From Epinephelus fuscoguttatus (Eukaryota; Chordata; Actinopteri; Perciformes; Serranidae): a stretch of DNA of 64,000 nt. The position numbers were made by a program, and so were the translations under genes. Shown in pieces: positions 12,501 through 19,995 of this stretch. Under the pieces are notes generated by a model. The model ran no database searches and was not told the origin of the DNA. It saw nothing but the letters and a program-made list of their open reading frames with translations. Within the stretch, counting starts at the first letter, position 1. Each line of letters opens with the position of its first letter. Where the stretch lies: positions 13,285,207 through 13,349,206 of the forward strand of contig NC_064769.1 in the NCBI RefSeq assembly GCF_011397635.1, written 5' to 3'.

Positions 12501-15391
12501 CAGTCTGGAGACGGAGGCTAATTTAGCCTGAGATTTAAATAGCCCTTCACGTGGCCTGTAAAATGCTAATTAGACTTGATTTTATTTGGGGTGCGGTGAT
12601 TGAGAGAGTTAAATTAATGTGCCGTTAAATTGATGTGCAGTTAAATACTCAGGAGAAAACAAAAGGGATACAAAGGCTATTTATTGCTGTGCCACCCTAC
12701 ATACTCTCAGACCTTCACGGGAGCAATGCAGCATATAGGAGGAAAGAAAATATCACTTTGAATTTATAATGCAGAACCTGTGTCTCACTCTCAGCAATGC
12801 TTTGAAGTGTTTTGTTATGACTGCGTTCCGTCTGTCATGGTGTCCTGGTCATGTCTGAGTACGGTTGTGTGTGGCTGCTTGTGACTGAGTGGCTGCGGAA
12901 AGGAATTTCCTTTGAGGACAAACTAAACTCTAATCTCATTTAATTGAATCTAATCTATCATAACTTTCTCACCATCTATCCAATAGTCACTATGGAAACA
13001 CGGGCTCAAGGATGTGTGAGAAGTGTGACCCGAGTTGCGGTGAGTGCATCGGGGGCGGGGAGGACAGCTGCCTGAGCTGCGCTCTGGGTCTCATCTACTT
13101 GCGGAAAGAAGGCCGTTGCCTCCCCTCGTGCCCTGAGGGATACTACCACGACGCTGTGCACAGGACCTGCGAGCACTGCCACGCCAGCTGCAGGGCATGC
13201 TCAGGTATGAGCATCCACTCAGCGCTAATTTGATATTGTGCAGATAAACACACACATGGAGGGGATGAGATATTGATGCTGTTCTCTCCATGGACTGCCG
13301 ATGTGTGAGTGGTGGACTGCTTTGACTGGACCTTAGTGATGTTATATTCAGTACAGGTTAATGCGTGCTGTACATGTACCACCTTTCCTAAAAGAACTGG
13401 GACGTGTGGATGTGAGCATATTACTTAAACAGGAGTAAAAAGTGTATTTCAGGCCTATGTAACTGGCAGCCCGTGGGCCACTGCTGGCTCAGAAGCAACC
13501 TCAGAGTGGCACAGCACCCATAAATATAATATACTGGTATGACAAAATATTTAAACTACTTATAGTGTCTAAAAGTAGCAGAAACAACTTCAACTTTCTA
13601 TGAAGACCACATCTATAAAGAGTTATGGGGGCATTCTGACTACACACATAACCACACATAATGCTTTCTGGTGCGCTATATCAACAGTCATGAAACATTA
13701 TAGATGTGACTTATAATGAATTATAAGTGTAAAGTGTCTTAGGGAAGTTCTCATCTAGTTATAAACTACAGGTTGACTGATGGGGCTTATAACACATTGT
13801 GGCTGCTGTACACACCTCAACAACGAACTGTGCTAAAGACTAGTCGTTTGCTATAGTAGTCCATGCTGTATCCTAAGTTATCAGCGTATGTGTTTAGTTA
13901 AGCAAAATATATATTGGTGCATCTATAATAATGTGGGTTTCATCATAATGATTCATTGTTTATGGTAAGTAATAGGGGTGTAAATCACTGGTGTCATCAT
14001 GATACAGTATTATAATGACGATACAGATCGATGTTTTCACTTTGCATCAGTGATTCTGGAGCATTGATCTTTGAATCTATATATATCGATCCAGATCAAT
14101 GGATCGTTATACCCCTAGTAAGTAAAGTGTCATGCATGTTTATGCAGTTAAAGAAAATCTATGTTGTATCATAGGTGATTAATGCTCACCATATACTAGA
14201 ATACTTTGGAAAGACATTTAAAAGACTAAAGTCGGACATCTAAAGACAATGTAACAAATGTGTTTGTTTGTAGTCATAAAGCATTATGAATGCATTATAA
14301 TTTTTAATGAATGTCCTCATAATGTATTATAGATGTAAAGTAGCTAATGAGTGAGCCATCTTGCTTCCTTCTCATCTCTGTTGAGTTACACATTCACAGT
14401 ACCGATCAAACAGGATGTATGGATTTGTGTAGTGACACTGCCAATCATATCTTTTACAAATCAGTGTTCTCTCATGTGACACAGTTCCGACCATGCTGGG
14501 TAGCTTTTCAGAAAATCTGGGCTGCAGTCAAAACATACATCCCATGTGTTTTCCTAAACACTTTTCCTCACCCTTGATGAAAAATGTCAGGTGTGTGTGG
14601 GAGAGAGGGGGTTTGATTGGTCACTGTTCTTACCACTTGTTATGGTTCAATGCATTGATAGATCTTTTTATATTCCGTTTCTGCACTTTGTGATGTGCCC
14701 AAGTCAAATATGTTGTTGTTTTTAATTTATTTTAAAAGAAAATGATAAATATTGGTATTTTTTACTACATTCATTTGCGTTGTTTATATTGTGTCATTAC
14801 TAAAAGCTAAAAAAAAAAAAAAAGGGGGGGGGGTTTTAATGTCTGGCCCACATTTCCTGGTTTTAAAATTCACCCCAAATTAGTTTGTAATTGAAAAGCC
14901 TTGGTGTATTTTTTGGGGACTATTTTCAGTCCTGGATTTACTTCACAAGTTAATACTTCCAGCAGCAGGATGGTGTGTGTGGGACTGACTGAAAATAAAC
15001 CACATTGCCCGTGTTCATCGTAATGAGGGAACATGTCACCCAGTGCAACACTGTGGTTCACTGATGTACTTTGGGCAGCATTGGATCTCTGTGGTACAGA
15101 GGAGTAAATATCAGGCTTTAGCTCTGCAGTCGGTACTTGTTAGTCAGATCAATTTATTGTTGGTTTTGATATTTTTGTGGGATTTGTTAACAGTAAGAAA
15201 AACACAGAATATCCCCAGACTTGGCCTTTAAGTTGCCGTGTATCCACAGGAAAAGATTCCCAGTCCTGTGACTCATGCTACGCTGGATACCTGCTCTCTG
15301 ATGGCATGTGTGAGTCCATGTGCGACATGGGCCTGTATCCTGTGATAAAGGTAACCTTTTTATTAGCTTTGGATTTCAAAAATATCAACTT

Positions 15392-15485
<94 letters not shown>

Positions 15486-17738
15486 CCTAACCCTGTCCTT
15501 GCTTCACCAAAATAATTATTACTAATGTTTTGGCCCTGGGTATCAAATAATGTAATTCAGACTGACTTATTACTGCACCAGGAGAAATCTCAAACAGCAG
15601 AGTGAAAATGATTACTGTGTTCAAAATAAATCTCTCGGCTCATGCTGCGAGGCTTCTGACTGAAAGTGTCTGGCAGGTAGATGCATACTAATTGATTAAG
15701 CTGAGAGGCAGAGCATCACTTATACTCAGTACTTTTTTAGAAATGAAAGTTTTGCATTTCTTTGGGAGCAGAGAATCAGCAGTTGTGATGTAAAATGTGC
15801 GCTGTAGCTGTGCGCCTGGGTATGCAGTCTATTCGCTCTCTGTCCTCTCTCCTGCCCCTCATCAGGGTTCAGGCCATGCTTGTGAGGACTGTGATGACTC
15901 CTGTATGGAGTGTCGGGGGCCCGGTCCGGCCAACTGCACCATGTGTCCCACCCAGGCCATCTTAGAAGCTGGAGGGCGCTGTCTGCTTTGTTGCCGCCAT
16001 GAAGACGAGGAGGAGGAGGCCGCAGCACAGCAGCAGGACTGCTGTAACTGCACTGAGACTCGAGGTAGGCTGTGGGTCAGTGTGGCTTATGAGAAGTAAA
16101 CGGAGGAGGATGAGGAGGCATGTGACTGGGTTTGAAGTGTCTGATTTTTTTCTCTGGTGCTGACAAACTTTGTCAGTGCTGACATTCAGATTACTCACTC
16201 ACTACCCACTTGGTCTATAAAATGTCAGAGAATAGCAAAAAATACTCGTAATTCCCAAGAGTTTAAGGTGATGTCTCAAAGTTGCTTGTTTTGTCTGACC
16301 AGCAGTCACATAACGCCAAAAATATCCAGCTGACAATGACCGATAACAAAGGGCAGAATTTAATGCTGTGTAAATTGTTGCATAATTAACACAGAAACCA
16401 TACTTGAAAACTTATTTTCTCCATCAGCTACCTACCCTGAAAATTGAGATGTGTTCTTATAGGATCCCATTGCTCAAAGGTAGCACAGTTTTGGTTATTT
16501 CACATTAAGATTTCTGTAATCCTGTTTCCCCAGTGCTCCTTTCATTGGTTTGATGTGGGCAGGACTCAGTTAGAAAAGGTTAATATCACATATTTCTGCA
16601 CACCAGTCACATTTGAATAACAGTTTCTCTTCTTAACTTTGATTCTTGCTTATTTAGTTGTGAATATTTTATGTTTTAGAGCATTATTTTCAGGGGTGTT
16701 AAAATTAATTTTAGTGTCCTTAACACAGACCTGATACCATGAATCCATTTATTTTCATTGTGACTTAGAAAATAGTCTGCGCACTCCCCGGCATCCTATC
16801 ACAGGCCAGATTCGGCCCATGGGCCTTAAGTCGACTATCACTGCTGTAGATACAGCCTCAACAAAGGCCAGTCTGTATGTATGAGAGGTGTGTGAGGGGG
16901 GGGGGGGGTGTCTGCAAATCACTTGCTGCTGCTGCTTGTTACGCTTATCACTCAGTGCCTGGAAATAACTGAAGGTGACCCAGATGAGCATATTAATGTT
17001 TTTATCAGCTCCCTCTCTCATCTGGATTTTAGCAGCTTGTCAGTGAGTCGACAGCTTTTGGTGAATGAATCAAAAACAGGATTTTGAAAGGTGAGGGGGG
17101 TCATGTTCCTTCTGCCCTAGGGGAAATTGCACCCTTGCAGACAACAGGAAAACAACAAATCCCCACACATGAGAAGCTGGAACCTGCGAATGTATGACGT
17201 TTCACCAATCATGAATCAACTGTGTCTAAAACTATGTCTTTTTTTATCAGGAGAGTGCATCCTCAGCACCAACTTGGCGTTCAGGAATGAGGAGGAAGAA
17301 GAGGCCAGAGGTAACCTGGCAATTTTCATCATCGCCTGCATCCTGCTGGTGCTGGGCCTGGTGGCTGTCGTCTTCCTCATCAGGCACTCTCGCTCCAAGA
17401 GAGCACCCCCAGACATCACTCCCCGCGGCTACGAGAAGCTGGGCTCCAGTGGGGGATACGGAGGTGGCAGCAGACACGGCGGCTACAGCTCTGCCTCCTC
17501 TGCATCCTACAGTGGCCGCGCCAGCTCCTCCGGAGGTCGCTTCCAGGAGTCACAGTTGGTTGACATCGCTGACCGTCGCTCGGGGAGTAAGGACGACGAT
17601 GACGATGATGATGAAGATGAGGACATTGTATACATGGGCCAGGATGGCACTGTGTACAGGAAGTTCCGGTACGGACAGCTGGGGGAGGACAACGAGGACG
17701 AGTTAGAGTACGATGATGAGAGCTACACGTTCCGGTGA
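126..17738 (+). CDS. pcsk5: pcsk5 (proprotein convertase PC5/6, long form), 3' half, 14 exons
   Basis: Joined exons 126-194, 356-398, 584-726, 2575-2775, 6675-6758, 6900-7098, 7900-8114, 9905-10147, 11808-12044, 12170-12347, 12987-13204, 15250-15350, 15866-16064 and 17251-17738 keep one open frame of 871 codons with GT-AG sites throughout. The product is a run of furin-like Cys-rich repeats (CxxC...CxxC, about every 45-50 residues), then a membrane helix (NLAIFIIACILLVLGL...) and an acidic cytoplasmic tail with IVYMGQDGTVYRKF and ELEYDDES, which I recognise from the long B isoform of PCSK5. PC5/6 is a secretory-pathway serine protease that cleaves precursors after basic motifs; the Cys-rich part tethers it to cell-surface partners and the tail directs trafficking. 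Catalytic and P domains lie upstream of the window. No disabling change was seen. Whether this is the a or b teleost paralogue cannot be told from here. Confidence 0.95.
356..398 (+). CDS. pcsk5: pcsk5 exon 2: 43-nt Cys-rich repeat piece
   Basis: A small exon between aacag and gtaagg. Encodes YNPRHCLSCTEGFY, the CxxC half of a furin-like repeat; phase 1 in, phase 2 out. Confidence 0.82.
512..541. repeat. (GT)n microsatellite
   Basis: About 15 GT units in the intron between pcsk5 exons 2 and 3. Confidence 0.95.
584..726 (+). CDS. pcsk5: pcsk5 exon 3: Cys-rich repeat
   Basis: Encodes FQDGCYKNCPAKTYG through CDDNCVSCDEHECYWC. The acceptor at 581-583 is chosen over the later ttttcag at 588-590 because only the former keeps frame with the 43-nt exon before it. 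Donor is gtagga. Confidence 0.85.
727..2574. repeat. pcsk5 intron with two dispersed repeats
   Basis: Positions 780-880 and 1850-1990 carry a common fish repeat (AAGTACTCAGT, GTACTTAAGTGTAGCACTTAAG) that recurs at 31690-32060 and 36820-37000. Positions ~943-1690 look like one insertion, bounded by GCTGGGGTAAGCAG and CACTGTAGCTTC, with a 45-bp perfect inverted repeat inside (about 1231-1275 and 1361-1405). No gene was seen. Confidence 0.6.
2575..2775 (+). CDS. pcsk5: pcsk5 exon 4: Cys-rich repeat with CDGP motif
   Basis: Acceptor ttttcccag, donor gtgaga; phase 1-1. Encodes CVSVCPDGYYGDEDTNDC, then CHSDCVTCDGPEDDDCLSC. It closely resembles the exon at 9905-10147. Confidence 0.93.
3340..3640. 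repeat. Old fold-back MITE copy, left part
   Basis: Contains GGGAAACATGCTTTCTTGC, CTTAGCTTAGCACAG and AGCCTGGCTCTGTCCAAAG. The reverse-complement counterpart is at 5525-5650 (GGAGCCAGACAAAC, AGAGTGGTATCAATG). The same family flanks the 1.9-kb palindrome at 37900-40200. The Tc1 element may have inserted into it. Confidence 0.55.
3852..5504 (-). mobile_element. Tc1/mariner-like DNA transposon, inactive
   Basis: Flanked by TA at 3850-3851 and 5505-5506. Terminal inverted repeats start CAGTGCCCTCCAAAAGTATT and extend ~170 bp on each side (3852-4024 and 5336-5504) with few differences. Inside, the - strand carries a Tc1-type transposase that is broken. Confidence 0.95.
4106..5135 (-). pseudogene. 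Tc1-like transposase pseudogene
   Basis: It starts MKTRELSMGEKEAIVNLRED, with a helix-turn-helix region (IRAIAQTLATASTTIWNVLK) and a GRPRKTS linker. The frame meets TGA at 4689, just before the block holding the first catalytic Asp (WTDETKIN). A second TGA follows within nine codons, and the rest (KVWRKKG, MQQDNDPKHTAKTTKEF, WPSQSPDFNPIEHAF) continues in another frame to 4106. The second Asp (QQDNDPKHT) and Glu (PIEHAF) are intact. Two stops plus a frameshift make it non-functional. Confidence 0.93.
5507..6674. other. pcsk5 intron, no gene seen
   Basis: Holds the right part of an old MITE (5525-5650) and an AT-rich stretch with TAATGTAACT and AGTTACTCCCCAACACTTTG motifs of a dispersed repeat (5880-6600). 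Nothing coding is supported. Confidence 0.5.
6675..6758 (+). CDS. pcsk5: pcsk5 exon 5: Cys-rich repeat piece
   Basis: Acceptor cccccccag, donor gtctgt; phase 1-1. Encodes DDGACEDCHPSCESCSGEEK and QCTSCAK. Confidence 0.92.
6900..7098 (+). CDS. pcsk5: pcsk5 exon 6: Cys-rich repeat
   Basis: Acceptor ctcctccag, donor gtcagg; phase 1-2. Encodes CVSKCPGGFFASRLSGAC, CEACPPGCLQC and QGGQCVQQCV. Confidence 0.93.
7099..7899. other. pcsk5 intron, nothing recognised
   Basis: Ordinary AT-rich intron sequence. No repeat family or gene was recognised. Confidence 0.5.
7900..8114 (+). CDS. pcsk5: pcsk5 exon 7: Cys-rich repeat
   Basis: Acceptor cctcacag, donor gtactg; phase 2-1. Encodes GYPAGQVCRSCAAGCASC, HCLSCEE, CVEECPPAHTERDREC and CPSACQECNPLGQC. 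Contains a possible N-glycosylation site (NATH). Confidence 0.94.
8115..9904. other. pcsk5 intron with dispersed repeat fragments
   Basis: The stretches at 8260-8480 (GATTGCCATGAAATTTATGA, CACCACCATTAAGATGACAT) and 9480-9600 (GCATGCTGATCATT) belong to a dispersed family also found at 20380-20700, 24000-24290, 25020-25290, 41100-41420 and 60560-60700. A short GTCT run lies at 8527-8545. No gene was seen. Confidence 0.5.
9905..10147 (+). CDS. pcsk5: pcsk5 exon 8: Cys-rich repeat with CDGP motif
   Basis: Acceptor ttgtgcag, donor gtaggc; phase 1-1. Encodes CVLDCPERFFEDKDQREC, then CHPDCALCDGPNNNDCDAC and CLAACPSHTYRDP. Confidence 0.95.
10430..10740. repeat. Degenerate tandem repeat (~130 bp unit) with AGGTCA palindromes
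   Basis: Three units carry AAAGGTCAAGGTCACTGTGA or a close variant at about 10445, 10569 and 10711. The flanking text (TTGAAATTTGGCACAAACAT and variants) also repeats. It lies within the pcsk5 intron 10148-11807, which is otherwise unremarkable. Confidence 0.8.
11808..12044 (+). CDS. pcsk5: pcsk5 exon 9: Cys-rich repeat
   Basis: Acceptor tttccag, donor gtgagt; phase 1-1. Encodes DCDASCLTCFGPHSGSC, CSPRQYTDQEGECHPC and CHQCSGPGKTHCLSC. Confidence 0.94.
12170..12347 (+). CDS. pcsk5: pcsk5 exon 10: Cys-rich repeat
   Basis: Acceptor ttggcacag, donor gtagtt; phase 1-2. Encodes NGTCVAECPTGYYEDE, CEPCHPSCQSC and ECLACKPHLFREGKEC. The NGT tripeptide made across the splice is a possible N-glycosylation site. 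Confidence 0.93.
12348..12986. other. pcsk5 intron, nothing recognised
   Basis: No gene or clear repeat was seen. Confidence 0.5.
12987..13204 (+). CDS. pcsk5: pcsk5 exon 11: Cys-rich repeat
   Basis: Acceptor tccaatag, donor gtatga; phase 2-1. Encodes MCEKCDPSCGECIGGGEDSC, CLPSCPEGYYHDAVHRTC and CEHCHASCRAC. Confidence 0.93.
13973..14117. mobile_element. hAT-type MITE, 145 bp, with perfect 8-bp target duplication
   Basis: Starts TAGGGGTGTAA and ends TTATACCCCTA, with internal ATCGAT palindromes. It is flanked on both sides by GTAAGTAA (13965-13972 and 14118-14125), an exact 8-bp duplication as hAT transposases make. Confidence 0.85.
14126..15249. other. pcsk5 intron, nothing recognised
   Basis: AT-rich, with a poly-A/poly-G run at 14811-14834. 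No gene was seen. Confidence 0.5.
15250..15350 (+). CDS. pcsk5: pcsk5 exon 12: last full Cys repeat piece
   Basis: Acceptor atccacag, donor gtaacc; phase 1-0. Encodes KDSQSCDSCYAGYLLSDGMC, then CDMGLYPVIK. Confidence 0.9.
15398..15480. repeat. (AT)n microsatellite
   Basis: An uninterrupted TA/AT run of about 83 bases, 48 bases after pcsk5 exon 12. Confidence 0.97.
15866..16064 (+). CDS. pcsk5: pcsk5 exon 13: Cys repeat plus Glu/Ala/Gln linker
   Basis: Acceptor ctcatcag, donor gtaggc; phase 0-1. Encodes CEDCDDSCMECRGPGPANC, then a low-complexity stretch EDEEEEAAAQQQ followed by CCNCTET with an NCT glycosylation site. The linker is the juxtamembrane side of the ectodomain. Confidence 0.9.
16065..17250. 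other. pcsk5 last intron, nothing recognised
   Basis: Contains a G run near 16899-16908. No gene or well-defined repeat was seen. Confidence 0.5.
17251..17738 (+). CDS. pcsk5: pcsk5 terminal coding exon: membrane helix and acidic tail
   Basis: Acceptor tttttatcag. The exon starts with GECILSTNLAFRNEEEEEAR, then a ~21-residue hydrophobic helix, a basic stop-transfer (RHSRSKR), a Gly/Ser/Tyr-rich segment, a run of Asp/Glu (DDDDDDDEDED) and the conserved end IVYMGQDGTVYRKF...ELEYDDESYTFR, stop TGA. The acidic clusters fit trans-Golgi sorting signals known for this isoform. Confidence 0.95.
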
Positions 17739-18245
17739 AGTAGAAGAATTTCTCTAAAGAAACATTTCTCTTCTGGCTTCCTTCTCTTTCTCTCTCTCCT
17801 TCCTCTGTGCTGTTTATCTCCTCCTGCCCTGAGGGACAGACCCATTTATCCTTCACTGAATATGAGTTGAACCAAATGAGACATGAGAAGCTATTTATAA
17901 TGAGCTGCATTTTACAACTGCTATCCATTCACAAAATGTGCTGCAGAAAAACCCCATGTTGCTTCACATTATGAAGGACTTCTTACATAATACACTCGGT
18001 TTCTGGGCTTTGTTTGGAGTATGATGATTCCCACATATATATAGAATGATTTCTAATGGGTATTTTACCAGTTTTGACAATTTCATTAATCATAGTATTT
18101 ATCTTTAATTGTTGTGGTGTTGATTAGCACTTCACATTTAAGTAATCATGGTATTCTTTTGCTTTTCTATATTTCCATATGTTTGCTATCATTTAATTTC
18201 ATTTTGAAACTGTGTTCTGTTCAAATAAAGTCTTAATCCTGATTA
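17739..18245 (+). other. pcsk5: pcsk5 3' UTR
   Basis: The non-coding stretch after the stop runs to the first consensus poly(A) signal. The end is set about 15-20 bases past that signal and is approximate. Confidence 0.7.
18224..18229 (+). promoter_or_regulatory. pcsk5: Poly(A) signal AATAAA of pcsk5
   Basis: A consensus hexamer 486 bases after the pcsk5 stop codon. Cleavage is expected near 18245. Confidence 0.75.
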
Positions 18246-18265
18246 AAAAACTGAAAACAACAATC

Positions 18266-19316
18266 AGACTTGAGTCCATTTTTATTATATTACTAGACAG
18301 TGATCCATAATTTCTTTGCAATCCCTCAATACACCATCGAAGAAGACTCATGGGTAAGAGGACCATCAGTTATCTATGAGGGGACATGCACTGATGCACA
18401 AACACACACATGCGTGTGGACACACACACACACAGACGATATTGTGCTTTACAGAAATCCCATCTTTTATGTACTCTGAGGTTTCTTCCTGATGATCCAG
18501 GAGAAGCTGAAGAGACGATTCCCAGTGTCAGGGTATCCATGTATCTGACAGAAATGGATTGAAAACACACACGCACACACACATTTGCAGACATGCTCTC
18601 ACATTGCACTGATAACTTGGTTTCATATTTAACCTATTCCTCCTTGGTTTCCGACTCTATAAAGTTTAAATATCTATTTGTAGACTTATTTTAGAACAAG
18701 TATTAAGACAGAGGAGTGGATTGCTTCAATGCAGTAGTTGGTCATCATCTATGGCACAAGGAGTTCTTTTTGGCCACACCATGTGCTTTTATTGTAGATT
18801 GCTGACACACAAGTCGCCTCTTTATCTGAAATACTGAGAGTGTGTGACCAGTAAAGGGTGATATTATTGCTTCACTGCTTCTCATGCACACAACTACAAC
18901 ACTATAGACTACAAATGGATTTGCGCAGTGCACTGTCTGGTGTGTAATTGCATTCCCTACCCTACCGTGAACGACGATGCTACTCTGTAGGTGCTGCCAA
19001 GCATCACGCTTGACTATATGGTTCTCTGGATTGGAGGTGTAAAGGTACAGTCGATGCTACAGCAGCCAGAAAGAATGAGATCTAAGTCTTGAGTTTAAAC
19101 AGGTACTATTGCAAGTTGTCATATTAAACTCCAGTGTCTAATTGACAAACACTGACACACACACGCACGCACACACACACACTAGCTTAACAAGCCGTTG
19201 ATTTTGTTTTCCAGCTTCACCCGTACAATACAACAGTGACTTGAGAACATTGAGATGACCCATCCATTTAGGATGTTTGGGTTTAGGAGCTGCTGGCACC
19301 GGCTGCGTCTGGTCTG
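18266..19316 (-). other. prune2: Probable terminal exon and 3' UTR of prune2
   Basis: An acceptor ttcccag lies at 19317-19323 on the - strand, and downstream there is no intron signal that I trust before the poly(A) signal at 18286. Joined directly to the exon at 19957-19995, the frame gives NRPDAAGASSS and a stop. The rest, including CA-rich stretches at 18400-18430, 18565-18585 and 19150-19185, would be 3' UTR. This end of the gene is the weakest part of the model. Confidence 0.4.
18281..18286 (-). promoter_or_regulatory. prune2: Poly(A) signal AATAAA of the convergent prune2 transcript
   Basis: TTTATT on the + strand reads AATAAA on the - strand, ~1.67 kb downstream of the last well-supported prune2 coding exon. 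Its use is inferred from position only. Confidence 0.5.
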
Positions 19317-19956
19317 CTGGGAAGACCAAAAGAACAAAACAGAGACATTAAAGACGGGTATGTTTATGTATGGGTGACAGACTGCTGACACCAGGCCATT
19401 TCTCTTCCATGTGTGAACTTAAACGTCTTAGAGGACTTACTCTGTTCTGCCTGCTGCTGTTGGCTCCGGTCCCAGCAGAAAACTATTCATTCTTGAATGA
19501 AAGGGGGAGAAAAATAGAGTGGTTTTTAGAGCAGAATTTATTGTTGTGGAGTGTTGTAATGCACTGGTTTTATGGAAATTTGAAGACACATGCAACTTAA
19601 GATTCGATGCACAATTAATCAGCCAGAGATTAGTGTGTGAATTCTACAGTGTCGGGCCAACAATTATTATCAGTGTAATAGATCACTCTGCAATAAGGAC
19701 TGGCTCATTTATTTTACTGTAATGATAAATGAGATGAAAGCGATGCATTTAGCATCTTTAGCAACTTTTTTTCCCTGTGTCCTTCCTGTAATTGCAACCA
19801 TAGCCAAATCCAATTGGTCCTCATCCAGCAGAAGAGTCCCTGTGATCTAAAAGTGAGCCATCTGATAAATGAGCGCTCCAGCCAAGGATAAAACTGAAGC
19901 AGGGGCCACTGCCTCCGCAGAGGGAAGTAATGAGAGGCAGGAGAGTCGGTGCTTAC

Positions 19957-19995
19957 TTTGAGTTCTCTGCTGCTTCCTTCAGTTCCTTGTCAAGT
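19957..19995 (-). CDS. prune2: prune2 exon: C-terminal helix [12 protein letters not shown]
   Basis: 39 nt, acceptor ctctag. If the donor gtaagc at 19956 is not used, the frame reads AAG TAA and stops at 19953. If it is used, translation continues into a downstream exon (candidates at about 19429-19451 and 19316). Confidence 0.78.

Noticed and set aside
17416-17928. 170-residue frame on the - strand over the last pcsk5 exon
   Set aside because: An antisense shadow of the strongly conserved acidic tail.
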